Below are positions 1 to 10,433 of a DNA stretch of 64,000 nucleotides, piece by piece (position 1 is the stretch's first letter; each line of letters starts with the position of its first letter). Origin of the DNA: Mactra quadrangularis (Eukaryota > Mollusca > Bivalvia > Venerida > Mactridae). The stretch spans positions 15,560,190 through 15,624,189 of the forward strand of contig CM046301.1 in assembly GCA_025267735.1 (NCBI GenBank), read 5' to 3'. A program made the translations under genes and the position numbers. The notes beneath the pieces are model-generated. The model made no database searches. It saw nothing but the letters and a program-made list of their open reading frames with translations, and was not told where the DNA came from.

Positions 1-389
1 TGACTATACCACTGGACTATGGCGTCACTAATGTTATAGTTTCTACAAGAAAAAAGTAAAGAATCTGCCTTAGCTCAGAGATTTAAAAAGCTGTAAGTAT
101 TTTAATTCTTGACAGATTTCAATGATACCCTTGAACATTTTCCAAACCCTAACTATTTGAAGAAAATGGTGACAAATCGAAACTGAAGCGAGCTGAAAAA
201 ACTGGTGTTGGAGATGTGCAGCAAATAGTACACACTTCTCAGCTTAGTCTTGCATAGGTATCATGGAAATGTGACTAAAATTAAAATATCTACAGCTCTG
301 TAAATGGCTGAGTCCTGGTAGATTCTTGACTTTTTTCTTTTCGAAACCATAGCATTTGTGACCATAGCATGGTATTGCCACCATATATA
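1..389. other. AT-rich sequence, no gene seen
   Basis: I see no open frame of useful length, RNA gene or clear repeat here. It could be intergenic DNA or the intron of a gene that lies beyond the left edge. Confidence 0.5.
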
Positions 390-1009
390 CATTGCCATCC
401 AAAAATACCTTTACACTTTACACTTTTTTACAATTAAATTTCATTTCATATGTATTTAGCTATTATGATTGTAATAATTGATAGTAGCAACATTTTAAAG
501 GGGATCCAGGGGTGCAGAATTCCTATGCCTGACTTGTCCGACTTGTACATTTATGTCTGCGGACAAGTCAATATTTCCATCCCATGAATAAGTAATATTT
601 TTAGCTAAATATTATATTAAATATACTATATTGTACATGTGTCATAGCAAAACTTAATAATGTGGAAGTCTCAATGTTTTAATAAACTATCTCTGTGTCA
701 ATAATTTATCATAACTTACAGTATATATTTTATGTCATAGTTTTCAATATTTAGTTTCCAGTATTGAACATCTGGGCAAGTGCATTTTGATTTCGTACAA
801 GTTGATTTTTAGATTTCTTTTGTCTGAAGACAAGAAGAAACAACTTTGAATTCCACACCCCTTGAATCAAAAAATGATACTTTATAAAAATGTTATTGTT
901 ATACATGTACATGTATTTAAGAGTAAGTTTTTAATTTCTTAATTATTAGTGAAATTAAAATACAAATAAAGTATTCACAAGAGTATAAAGGAAATTATGG
1001 ATGGCACTG
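390..1009. mobile_element. TA-flanked MITE (Tc1/mariner type), interrupted by a second element
   Basis: The left end CATTGCCATCC and the right end GGATGGCACTG are inverted copies, each bordered by TA (88-89 of the 381 block, i.e. 388-389, and 1010-1011). Similarity between the arms continues inward for about 35 bp. TA duplication and a terminal CA(G/T)TG are usual for Tc1/mariner-type elements. No transposase frame is present. Without the inserted 507-864 segment it would be about 260 bp long. Confidence 0.7.
507..864. mobile_element. hAT-like MITE nested in the TA-flanked MITE
   Basis: Termini CAGGGGTGCAGAATTC and GAATTCCACACCCCTTG form an inverted repeat of about 17 bp with a few mismatches. 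The CAGGG start is common in hAT elements. The inside carries ACTTGTCC / GGACAAGTC inverted motifs, also seen in the element at 36989-37385. I could not find a matching 8-bp target duplication, so the superfamily is tentative. Confidence 0.55.
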
Positions 1010-1195
1010 TATATGGGCTTGTAGTGGTCCATTAGCATTAAGACTTCTTCCTTGACAACATCTTACCTGGTTTTATAAAGGGGTCCTAGCAGTTTTATAC
1101 TTTTCTCTGCTAGCCTGAACTAAATATTATCTGTTCATGTATAAATAGATTTTGCTGTTTAAGAATATAAGTTAAAAGTTAATAAATTCATACAG

Positions 1196-1596
1196 CAGAG
1201 GTGCGTTCAACAATGCCAACGCTCAGGGCGACACCGAGCGCTTTGGTTCTGAACCCGGGCGCCCGCGCAAGTGCTCGCGATTCAGCTCAAGAGGTGTTTC
1301 GCTTAGATGTGAAAGATGGCGGCTGAACGGAATTAAGTATTGTATCTCAAAGAATTATCCCTGAAAATGGGATGCAAATGTATGTGTTACTTGTTCCTCA
1401 TAACATATGCACGCAATGCATAGAATTGAAGCATTTTGGTACAGAAAATTGTGTCATAATGATTCATGTGAAATGAAATAGGTGAAATATTGTATCAACA
1501 GCAATAATTGTTCCTCTACCCGCTATTTAAATAATGTGCTGTTTGAAGCCATCTTAGATTTTACAGCAAGCGCTTCCATTGTTGAACACACCTCTG
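1196..1596. mobile_element. Inverted-repeat MITE with CpG-rich interior
   Basis: The ends CAGAGGTGCGTTCAACAATG and CATTGTTGAACACACCTCTG are inverted copies with one or two mismatches. A short GC-rich block (about 1225-1290, with GCGC, CCCGGG and CGCGC) lies just inside the left end, in sharp contrast to the AT-rich surroundings. No flanking duplication was recognised. Confidence 0.6.
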
Positions 1597-1674
1597 GTTA
1601 GATCACCATGATTCCATTTATAATGTTGAAATAAAAATTGAATCGAAAAAGAAAACTGTTTACCATGTTCTTAA

Positions 1675-1971
1675 GGTAGAATTCCCCTTACACAAATCTA
1701 TGTAAAAATCTGATATTTTACTTGTACAGATTCTTAAATTATGTAAACTAGAATCTATTACTGACAAATTTCATATCAAAGGGAGATAATTATTCACTTC
1801 CATTAAAAACAATTAATCAGTAACTTTGCAACAGACTTTTGTTTGATCAATCTTGATTCATGCTTGATTATAAACATGATGTAAAGAATGAAAAATATTA
1901 TGTTTTGTAATAATTTATCGTGATTTTGAAAAATATAAATGACTGTTAAATAGGATTATGGGAATTCTACC
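1675..1971. mobile_element. piggyBac-type MITE with TTAA target sites
   Basis: GGTAGAATTCCC at the left end and GGGAATTCTACC at the right end are perfect inverted repeats, each directly bordered by TTAA (1671-1674 and 1972-1975). A TTAA duplication is the hallmark of piggyBac elements. At about 297 bp with no frame, it is non-autonomous. Confidence 0.8.
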
Positions 1972-2128
1972 TTAAATAGTATTGCTTGTTTTTTCAAAAC
2001 ATGAATAATTTCATGTGTTAAATGATAATTGTATAATAAGCCAAGGTATTTTAGTTAGGCCATGGGTGTATTTATAAAATCATCCTACAATTTTGAAAAT
2101 TTAACTGTAAATACAAAGAATTAGAAAC

Positions 2129-3177
2129 CACAGGTGACAGACTCAATTTTTCCTTATTATAGTATATTATTATGCATTATTCATTCATTCATATAAAGAA
2201 AAGGTCTCTAACGCATATTCAATGGTAGTAGTTTTCAACTCGTCACCAAGCTCACAAAAACGGCCCGATCGTCAAATCTTTTTCACTATCCGCTCCAGAA
2301 AGGATAATTACGCACAAAAATACTTTTTATTTGAAGAAAAACGACCAAAAATTGATGAAATGGTGCCAATATATCCCCAAAAAGCCTTAAAATTCGTTCT
2401 ATGTCAAACAAGTCGTCCAAAGAGAATATAGAGTGAAACGGACTATTTCGTCCGCTTTGAGCAAATAAAACAAAAACTATCATAAATTTTACATACTTTC
2501 AATAAATTAATCTATTTTCTATCGATCCACGTCGTAAAAACTTTCTAACAGGCCTCTAGAACACTTAAACCCACGAATATTGTTCTACATGCCTACTGTT
2601 TTGACAAGATGACCTCCATTTTGTTAGATTTCCACAGTGAATTCTAGACGCGTTTTGATTGGTCAACGTGATTTTCGACCAATCAAAACGCGTCAATTGG
2701 AAATGTAACAAAATGGAGGTCATCTGTCAAAATAGTAGGCATGTGGAACAATATTCGTGGGTTTGAGTGTTCTAGAGACCTGTTAGAAAGTTTTTACGCC
2801 GTGAGTCGATAGAAAATGGATTTATTCATTGAAAACTTGTAGATTTTATGGTAGTTTTTGTTTTATTTGCTCATAGCGGACGAAACAACCCGTTTTACTA
2901 TACGTTCTATATGGACGACTTGTTTGACATAGAACGATTTTTAAGGCTTTTTGGGGATATATTGCGACCATTTCATCAATTTTTGATCGTTTTTCTTCAA
3001 ATAAAAAGTATTTTTGTGCAAAATAATCCTTTCTTGAGCTGATTGTGAAAAAGATTTGACGATCGGGCCGTTTTTGTGAGCTTGGTGACGAGTTGAAAAC
3101 TACAACCGTTAAACAGGCGTTAGAGACCTTTTCTCTATATATACTATAATAAGGAAAAATTGAGTCTGTCACCTGTG
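2129..3177. mobile_element. Foldback element, ~1.05 kb, with 8-bp target duplication
   Basis: The two halves are near-complete inverted copies meeting at a short centre around 2650-2690 (TTGATTGGTC / GACCAATCAA). The ends are CACAGGTGACAGACTC and its complement. A perfect 8-bp direct repeat TTAGAAAC flanks the element at 2121-2128 and 3178-3185. An 8-bp duplication fits the hAT superfamily, though the end does not begin CAGGG. Short frames in the two arms are mirror copies of each other, not genes. No transposase is present. Confidence 0.85.
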
Positions 3178-3189
3178 TTAGAAACTAAT

Positions 3190-3338
3190 GTTCAATTTTA
3201 TTCAACTTTCAGTGATGCATAAATTAACCCTATTGATTTGAATATTCACTCCAGTACTTCTGTACTCTTGATTGATAAAATCAGATTTAAATCAATGGAG
3301 GTAATGTATGCACCTCTGACAGACAAATGAAGTTGAAC
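3190..3338. mobile_element. ~150-bp MITE, family copy A
   Basis: The left end GTTCAATTTTATTCAACT and the right end complement GTTCAACTTCATTTGTCT are diverged inverted repeats; the arms contain TTGATTTGAATATTC and GATTTAAATCAATGGAG. Related copies lie at 14872-14990 and 31925-32071. Its closeness to the 2129-3177 foldback is probably coincidental. Confidence 0.6.
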
Positions 3339-3663
3339 ATTACATCTCGGGTTTTGCACAATATGGTTGTAACTCAATATAAGAAGAGTGAGTTACGACC
3401 GTATTGCCCTAAATTTGCAACATGTATTATGAAATGATGCTCACTTATGTTTATATTTATACCTATTGATAGGTATCTTCCTTTGTTATTACAGAACTAG
3501 AATGTATTTAGTGAAGTTATGAATGGTCATGGTAACAATAAAACAATGAATCTCTACTCTCAAGATACAACTGTAAGAAACAGGTACTTTATTCTTTGTT
3601 TTATATTATATATATAATCCAAGTACAGTATCCGGTTGGATACAAAATAAATATACACTCACT

Positions 3664-3912
3664 AAATTTTTCTCCTTATAATGACGTTTCGGCATTTTGC
3701 TATCCTATATAAATTTTGACGTTATGGGTATTTTGGCGCAATTTTTAAGACGTTGTTTTGAGGTTCAAATGATGACGTCCCTGACATCAAAAAACAATTA
3801 TAAGTATTCATTGTCATGTTATTGTAACAAGAAATAATGTAGTTGGATTTTTATAAATATCTGTGTTAGAAGAAGGCAAAATGCTGAAACGTCATTAAAA
3901 GGAGAAAAATTT
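3664..3912. mobile_element. ~250-bp MITE
   Basis: The first ~37 bp (AAATTTTTCTCCTTATAATG onward) and the last ~37 bp are inverted copies with two or three mismatches, both including TGACGTTTC and the CATTTTGC core. No clear target duplication was found, so the superfamily is not assigned. Confidence 0.65.
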
Positions 3913-4317
3913 ACAGAGCTTATAAATATTATATAGACTATGTTTTGTCAGGGTCCAGTACAACTCCACTCATCGACAACTCAACCCTGTGAGATAACTC
4001 AACCTGTGGACAACTCTGATCCTGTATTATTCATTATTGTTAGTTTATTGTGTATCGAAGATATTGAGGAATAAAATTAATGAATATTTGATATTTATAG
4101 TTCTTTAAAAAGTAAGGATAACATTTAATATCAATTTTGATTTAAACTTATCAAATTTTCAATCAAATAAATAATAATATATGATACAGATTGAGATGTT
4201 CTGGTGTTGTATTGTCTTTGGGTTGAGTTGCCCCGACTGGCAGCATGAGTTGTCCTGATCAAGTATTGTACAATTGCGACCTGAATGGTTTGAAGTCAAA
4301 GACAGTACATAGTTATA

Positions 4318-4721
4318 CAGTGGCAACCAAATGTTTGGAGACATTTTTCCTCTGTAGGCCTTCTAGTAGCTTTTATTGAAATTGTGAAAATGCTTATTTA
4401 AAAATGTTTTCAGTTATGGTTAAGTATACAAAAGTAATATAAAACTTTGTTTATAAGAAAAAGCATTTCATTGATCATAGTTTTGGAGGCTTCATTATGT
4501 CAGATGCTGATTCTTATAAATGTAATGCATTTATTAAAATTGTTTTCATTTCATCACCAACCTTACAATATGTACTTAAAATAATGTTTCTACTAATGCA
4601 AACCGGCGCGATATGACCTTTTTGTGTTGGTGCGCCGTAAAACCCAAACAAACAAACTAACTACTAAAGCAATCAATGAAATTAAAGAATTTTAACAGTT
4701 AATTTCGATGTCTCCAAACTG
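4318..4721. mobile_element. Tc1/mariner-type MITE, degenerate copy
   Basis: The left end CAGTGGCAACCAAATGTTTG, preceded by TA, continues into GAGACA. The right end TGTCTCCAAACTG is followed by TA but lacks about 11 bp of the terminal repeat. The interior (GTTTTGGAGGC...GATGCTGATTCTTA, 4482-4515) is the reverse complement of the inside of the element at 16013-16365, so the two are members of one family. A GCGCGATATGACC...GCGCCGTAAAACCC block (4605-4640) near its right side may be a separate short insertion. Confidence 0.6.
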
Positions 4722-5621
4722 TAGTTTGTCCAAAATTGTAATTCAGCCTCAACTGACAATTTTTGTCCAAATATATTGCCACTTCGCTGATTTGTCAATT
4801 TGGAAAATCTGTCCGATTCTAAAATTAAAAACATCTTTAATAACAATGCCATAGATTTTCGATTAAAAATCACTTCTTTCCAGAATGACCAAATGATTTT
4901 TGTTACTTTTCTGGTGAACATAAAACAATTTGATAGAAATGCTCAATGGCGGCCTACATATGACAAAATGAAAACCCATTTCAAGCGTGCGCTGAGTCAT
5001 ATTTGCATTTTAGTTATACCGCAAGGGGCGTACCTCGTGTGATCAATTAGCATAGTGAGTCACTCATTATACACAGAGTATATAGTCAGCAGCAACTGTA
5101 CGTGCTACGCACCTGTTTATCACAAATAGCCAATGGTGTCATGTGTTTTATCCATTTCTTTATACCGTAAAGGATTTTCATTGGACAAACAGCTATGGTA
5201 GAGAAAATTGTAGTGGTTAAAATATAGGTCAAAAGTTTGCTTAGACAGCAATAAAGGGAAAATGTTTTAGTTAGTTACCTTGTTAAGATGGATGGTTTTA
5301 CATTTCTCTTGAATTAACTTGTAGTAATTACAAGGGGTAGTTAAAACATTCTTTGGTTGATGTATTGCATGTGCTTTTTTATTGGACTAAACAAAATCAA
5401 CTTTGATTGTAGAGAAAATGTGTTAAATGTTTTGATACAGTAATCTGTGCTTAAAAAATGTAGTACAGTCTGTCAAAATATCTCACTTCAGTTAAAGTTT
5501 GTTTGTTTTATTTCAGATTGTTATGAACAGAACTGCTCATCAAGCATATCAATCTGGTGAATGAAATCAAGCTGAAGAATCAACCCATTGAATTTCATGT
5601 ACATTAGGTCCCTTTTTTTAA

Positions 5622-5870
5622 CAAGATGCTTGTTGTCCATTTACGCGTGTCCTGCTGAAATTGAACAAGTCGTCTCGGACCTCTTGTCCTTGAGATGTTT
5701 GTTGTCCACTTACGCGTGTCCTGCTGAAATTAAACAAGTCATCTCGGACTTCTTGTCCTTGAGATGTTTGTTGTCCAATTTCATGTACTTGATATACTTT
5801 GGTCTGTTCATATTTAACAAGTCATCTCGGACTGTTAGTCCTTGAGATGTTTGTTGTCCAAGTAAATTCA
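5622..5870 (+). repeat. 69-bp minisatellite, 3-4 units
   Basis: TGTTGTCC recurs at 5631, 5700 and 5769 (exact 69-bp spacing) and again at 5852 in a diverged last unit. Each unit includes ACGCGTGTCCTGCTGAAATT and a CTCGGAC...TTGTCCTTGAGATG stretch. Because 69 is a multiple of three, one frame stays open with a 23-residue repeat (RCLLS-YACPAEI). I see no start context, splice structure or known family, so I do not call it a gene. Confidence 0.75.
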
Positions 5871-5914
5871 TTAAATTGTGTTGTTGTTTTATCATTTAAA
5901 AAAATAATCAATAT

Positions 5915-6660
5915 AAAGGATTCGTCCCATAATTTTGTACCAATGAAATTAACTTGAGAACATTTGTCGAAAAACAATTTCGAACCCAACATTTTTCTGG
6001 TAACGAAATTATTAAGGGACAATTATTTGTTTACATGTTGATTCGTCCCTTAGTTATTTCTAACCAGAATTATGTCGGAAGTTGATTGATGACGAATATT
6101 TGTTAACATTTTCATTTGTCCCCAAGTTGTTTCGAACCAGAATGTTTTTGGTTACGAAAATATTTGGAGACGAACTTTGTTTTCATATTGATTCGTCCTC
6201 TAGTAGTTTCGAACCTGAATAATTTGAGAATCGAAATGACATTGGGGCGAATCTTAATTTACATTTTGATTTGTTCCCGAGTCATTTCGAACCAGATATT
6301 TTCCGGTTACGAAAATATGTAGGGACGAATCTTGTTTACACTGATTCGTCCCCGAGTTATTTCGAACCAATAATATATCTTGCACTGATTCCTCCCCGAG
6401 AAATTTCGAATAAGATTCTGATCGGTTGAACCCAACTTTCCGGGTACGAAAATATTTGGGAACGAATCTTCGTTTACATTTTGATTCGTCACAGAGTTGA
6501 TTCGAATCGGATTTTTTTCAGTTTCGAAAATATCTGGGGACGATTCCTTGTTTACATTTTGATTCGTCCCCAAGAAATTTCGAATCGGAAGAAATTTGAT
6601 GGCCGTATTTTCTATGTACAGATCATAAGTATTCGTCCCCAATCTTTTCGTACGCAAAAT
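5915..6660. repeat. Degenerate ~77-bp tandem array of an inverted-repeat unit
   Basis: About nine diverged units. Each holds GATTCGTCCCC...TTTCGAACC followed by GGTTACGAAAATATTTGGGGACGAATC, so each unit is itself an imperfect palindrome (TTCGTCCCC against GGGGACGAA, and TTTCG against CGAAA). GATTCGTCC-like landmarks occur near 5920, 6041, 6112, 6190, 6269, 6343, 6388, 6482, 6562 and 6630. A single copy of the same motif lies at 41448. Short frames on both strands are by-products of the repeat. Confidence 0.7.
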
Positions 6661-6767
6661 AATTTGGTAAGATATTTGTTAGTTATAGATTAAAACACAT
6701 TAAATTTGGTTGCTCTTGACATTTAAAGTGAATGAGTATCTGCATGATTCAGTTCGTAGTTCTATGA

Positions 6768-6978
6768 AACTAAAGCGAATGGTGTAACCCCGAATACGAT
6801 TTGCGCTAAACGTGGTTACAAGATCTGCATTGGCCATCATGAAATCAACGTGTACCGGTGTACCCAAGAGTGCAAAACCGAAGTGAATGGCGTAACCCTG
6901 AATACGATATGCGCTAAACCAGGATACAACAAGATTTGTCATTGGCTGTCATGAAATCAACGAGTACTGGTGTACCCC
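6768..6978 (+). repeat. ~108-bp tandem duplication
   Basis: Two diverged copies share GCGAATGGTGTAACCCCGAA / GTGAATGGCGTAACCCTGAA, TTTGCGCTAAAC / TATGCGCTAAAC and ATGAAATCAACG followed by GTAC-GGTGTACCC. Nothing else is recognised. Confidence 0.65.
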
Positions 6979-7071
6979 ACAGGCTGCCGGCATAATATAT
7001 GTATAATATTTATGTGTGTGTATACAATATTTTTGTGGGTTCTGTTTTATGCCGGCAACCTGTGGTGTACC
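6968..7071. repeat. Short inverted repeat with TA/TG-rich loop
   Basis: GGTGTACCCCACAGG-TGCCGGCATA on the left pairs with TATGCCGGCA-CCTGTGGTGTACCC on the right, around a loop rich in TATGTA and GTGTGTGT. It overlaps the edge of the preceding 108-bp duplication, which uses the same GGTGTACCC ending. It may be a small MITE. Confidence 0.6.
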
Positions 7072-7209
7072 CAAGAGCGCAAATGTCGTCATCCTAATGC
7101 CGGTGATTGGTAATATGGGATTTCTGAATTTCCCCTTATTTGTAAAAATGTTACATATACAGGTCGTCCACATAAACATTGCGTACACAAACATTGCCTT
7201 TTTTTACAC

Positions 7210-8717
7210 TATTATTTAGGGGGACTTTTTTACAAATTAATGGTTTAGTAAGTTTACACTTATTTAATTAACACATCATTATACAAAATTTATTATGTGC
7301 ATATACACTAATTAAAATAAATGTAAAATATCAAAGTGATGTGTTTATATCAGGAAAATGCTGTTCATGAATTAGCTAATTCACCTATTTAGAGGGCAAG
7401 TCCATTGTTTAAAGTACAAAAACACGCATGATCTAGAATACGACCTGTAGTACATGAAGTACAATGAGTACGCATATGTATATTTGATAACACCAAACTG
7501 TATATATAAACTGTAGGATGAAATCATATAATGATATTTCTAAAGCAGATTTAAACTCCACTATTATATTAAGTAATCATTCAATTTAAAAACTATTTGT
7601 GAATTCATTAAAACCTCACAGTCATTCTATAACAGAACGACCTCACAGTAGCAAGTATCATAAATTGTCTACATTGGTCAATACAGTTTAACTTGATATA
7701 GTATAAGAGCCATGAAACCCCAATATTATCTAAATAGTACTCTACAGTCTAAGCAGTAGGGCCATTTTGCCAACCGATGGTAATAGAGTTGTAGTCTGCT
7801 ACTAACAATCTACTTTTAGACACACAAAATATTCTGAGGGTGCTTATTCTTTCGGACTTATAATGATATTGACCAAGTTATCCACATGATATTTTCCAGT
7901 ATATTAATTGAACTGGATTAGTTTCCTTTACAAGAGCCAATACAAATTGCTAAAACCACTCATTGTTAACTCTGTAAGGTACCCAGGTAATGTACAGTCA
8001 AAAATGAAACATAAATGGGTTACAAATAGTGATAGAAATAAAGATATACGTAACTTTAAAGAAGTGAATAAGTATAAAACCAAAATATTCGTGTATCAAA
8101 TTAGCTAAAGCTAAGAGTCAGTTGTACAATGTTCAAGAAGTAAGAAATGTATATTGAATGAGCTCTCTCCACACACCATTGGAACAGGGCGTAAAACAAA
8201 GCGAATTAAAAATTTAAAAAATTAATGTAAAAATATTTTATTTGTTAGGTGTTTTGAAAACTAATACAGATTAAACCGAATTAGTGTACAGACATATCCA
8301 TTGACTTGTTAGATAAGTGAGTGAATTAACCAGTGTAAAAAAAGAATAGAATATCAAACAATCAATACACTTGTATTTGTATACGTTCAAAGTGAAAAGT
8401 ATAAATTATGGTAAAACTATCTCCTACTACATTTACGATAACACGTCGTTAATTCAACTACCTTTACATGCAGTCTAATCAATAAATTGAAATATTGTAA
8501 AAATATAAACCCGTAGATTGTCCCAATTCTACAATATATCGATCACTATCGTGTATACCTCGGGTATTAACTACAAAATAATGTGTTATCGTTTGGTTTA
8601 AGATTACGATGGTTTAGACATGTAGTGCAGTTATTTATACATGCAGTTTGGATTTAAGGATTTTACTTTCGGAAGTTTGCGAATAATCAATGAAATACGA
8701 CATTTAGATTGCTAAAA
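7210..8717. other. Intergenic DNA upstream of the DHHC gene
   Basis: AT-rich DNA with no frame, RNA gene or transposon end that I can support. It should contain the promoter and 5' UTR of the palmitoyltransferase gene. No convincing TATA box or start site can be picked by eye. Confidence 0.5.
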
Positions 8718-9830
8718 ATGTCTGTCCGAACATTGCTATTTCGACGAAATATTTCAAGAAATATTAGAACTCAAGCATGGCTAAATGTCGCCTGTGCCGT
8801 ATACATGTGGACAATGACACTTTCCGTGACACAGCTAACGTTCTTTCTGATAATTCCTGAATGTTATGAAGGAAATGATGGACTAATATTTTCACATAGA
8901 CTATTTGTTTGGTATATTTTCTCGTCGGTGATTGGAAATTATGTCACATGCATAGCAACTGACACTAAACCGAAAGTAAGATCGAAGAAAATCAAAGCAT
9001 TGAAAGTGCAGAAAACTACTGATACGATGGAAGTCTCAAACGGGAGTAAAGACGAGTCGTCTGCTGCAGAAACTAATAATAAATCTGCAGTTATATCGAA
9101 GTACCCCACCAAGTCAAAGAACGCGCAATCTTCCGGTACCTCAGAAGTCACTCAGAGGAATAAACAAAAGTCGTCTGTTGTCAAAACTGACGGTAAAACG
9201 AAAGATTTGAAGATTGAGCAAGCTTCCGGATCCTCAGAAGTCAACCAGAAGAACCAATCTGTGTCGTCTGCAGTACACACTAAAGGGCGATATTGTCTTC
9301 CATGTGATAACCATGTTCCTCCAAGAGCACACCATTGTTTCCTGTGTGAGAAATGTGTCTTAAGACGAGATCATCATTGTTTCTTTATGGGTGTTTGTAT
9401 AGGACAAACAAATCATATTTATTTTATACTCTTCACTCTGTATATGGGTATAGGAACATTTTATGGAATGTTGATGGTTGCCAAATATATGCATTTTCAA
9501 TACAGTATTCAATTCTATGGACCTCAAACATTTATCACCTTATTCCTTGGGACTATTTTCTCTTTACTACAGGGACATATCCCTACGCTGTTATTTCTTA
9601 CATGTTTTGTTTTCTTATATGTAAGTTTAGCTGGATCATTATTTGCCTTTGGATTTTTCTTCTGGCACATCATGATTACTAGCAGAGGACAGACTACCTT
9701 TGAGGCTAGACGTGGACACAAACAGTTTTCTGAAAAAAGTATCATAGCTAATATGAAACAAGTATTGAACAAAAATTTGATTCTTTCAACGTTTATTCCT
9801 TTCTGGGATTATACAATGAATGTCAATTGA
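8718..9830 (+). CDS. DHHC-type palmitoyltransferase, ZDHHC22/24-like
   Basis: A 370-aa protein in a single uninterrupted frame. The upstream in-frame TTG at 8709 is not a plausible animal start, so the ATG at 8718 was chosen. The zinc-binding Cys-rich domain begins at C193 (CLPC, PPRAHHC, CEKC) and holds the catalytic DHHC at 218-221, followed by FFMGVCIG and N-H-F; the TTxE motif is TTFE at 326-329. Four hydrophobic segments are seen (about 22-46, 61-79, 236-256, 288-316), the family's usual topology with the DHHC domain cytosolic between TM2 and TM3. Family members S-acylate protein cysteines with palmitoyl-CoA on ER, Golgi or plasma membranes. DHHC followed by FF resembles ZDHHC22 more than the common DHHCPW enzymes, from memory only. 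Residues ~85-188 form a Ser/Lys/Thr-rich insert of three diverged repeats (SEV at ~142 and ~173, MEV at ~104), which makes it longer than typical ZDHHC22/24. Substrates are unknown. A polyadenylation signal lies 114 bp downstream. Confidence 0.9.
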   Translation: MSVRTLLFRRNISRNIRTQAWLNVACAVYMWTMTLSVTQLTFFLIIPECYEGNDGLIFSHRLFVWYIFSSVIGNYVTCIATDTKPKVRSKKIKALKVQKTTDTMEVSNGSKDESSAAETNNKSAVISKYPTKSKNAQSSGTSEVTQRNKQKSSVVKTDGKTKDLKIEQASGSSEVNQKNQSVSSAVHTKGRYCLPCDNHVPPRAHHCFLCEKCVLRRDHHCFFMGVCIGQTNHIYFILFTLYMGIGTFYGMLMVAKYMHFQYSIQFYGPQTFITLFLGTIFSLLQGHIPTLLFLTCFVFLYVSLAGSLFAFGFFFWHIMITSRGQTTFEARRGHKQFSEKSIIANMKQVLNKNLILSTFIPFWDYTMNVN

Positions 9831-9943
9831 TTTTCATCAATGGTAGAGTTGTATTAGTTCTTGTTGTATAAAGTTATATTATTATTGTATTATTGTCTAG
9901 TTCTAGACAATCATTGAATTTGTGTTCAATTTACGTTTTCCGA

Positions 9944-9949
9944 AATAAA
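9944..9949 (+). terminator. Polyadenylation signal AATAAA of the DHHC gene
   Basis: An AATAAA hexamer lies 114 bp after the TGA stop at 9828-9830 and is followed by a T-rich stretch (AACTTTTTTGAG). This is the normal arrangement for a cleavage site and suggests a 3' UTR of roughly 130-150 nt. The site is inferred by eye. Confidence 0.5.
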
Positions 9950-10312
9950 TAACTTTTTTGAGCTCGTATCTCAGTTATGTTTTACTATTTAAAGTTTTAA
10001 ATTTCACATAGCATTCACATTCTTTTTCTATTATGCATACATGTCCTAGGGTCGAGTACGAGAACAAGCCAAACACCGAAGTAAATAGAATTAGTATCAT
10101 AGCTCAGACCATTAAATTAAAGGGAAAATGCAGAAATATGAAAATGCAGGTAGGGACCTAAATGAATCGCTTATAAATATATATAGATGTTGACGGAAAG
10201 GTTATAAATTATCCCATGAGGTAGATTCAGTTTACAGGTTTTCAAATCATCTTAAGAATCGCACCATTTAAGTGAAATTATTGTTATGGAAACTTTAAAT
10301 TTTAAAGGGTTT

Positions 10313-10433
10313 AAGCATGCAAACCCGATCACAAACACATTTTGAATATTAGTACAAATTAATTTGGTTTTACATCTAAGCATGCAAACCCGACCACAAA
10401 CACATTTTGAATATTAGTACAAATTAATTTGGT
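10313..10433 (+). repeat. 65-bp tandem duplication
   Basis: AAGCATGCAAACCCGA(T/C)C followed by ACAAACACATTTTGAATATT occurs at 10313 and again at 10378. The copies are nearly identical, so the duplication is recent. The rest of 9950-10892 shows nothing I can name. Confidence 0.85.

Noticed and set aside
2222..3172. Protein frames in the arms of the 2129-3177 foldback
   Set aside because: The plus-strand frame in the left arm and the minus-strand frame in the right arm are mirror translations of the same repeat, with no domain or gene structure.
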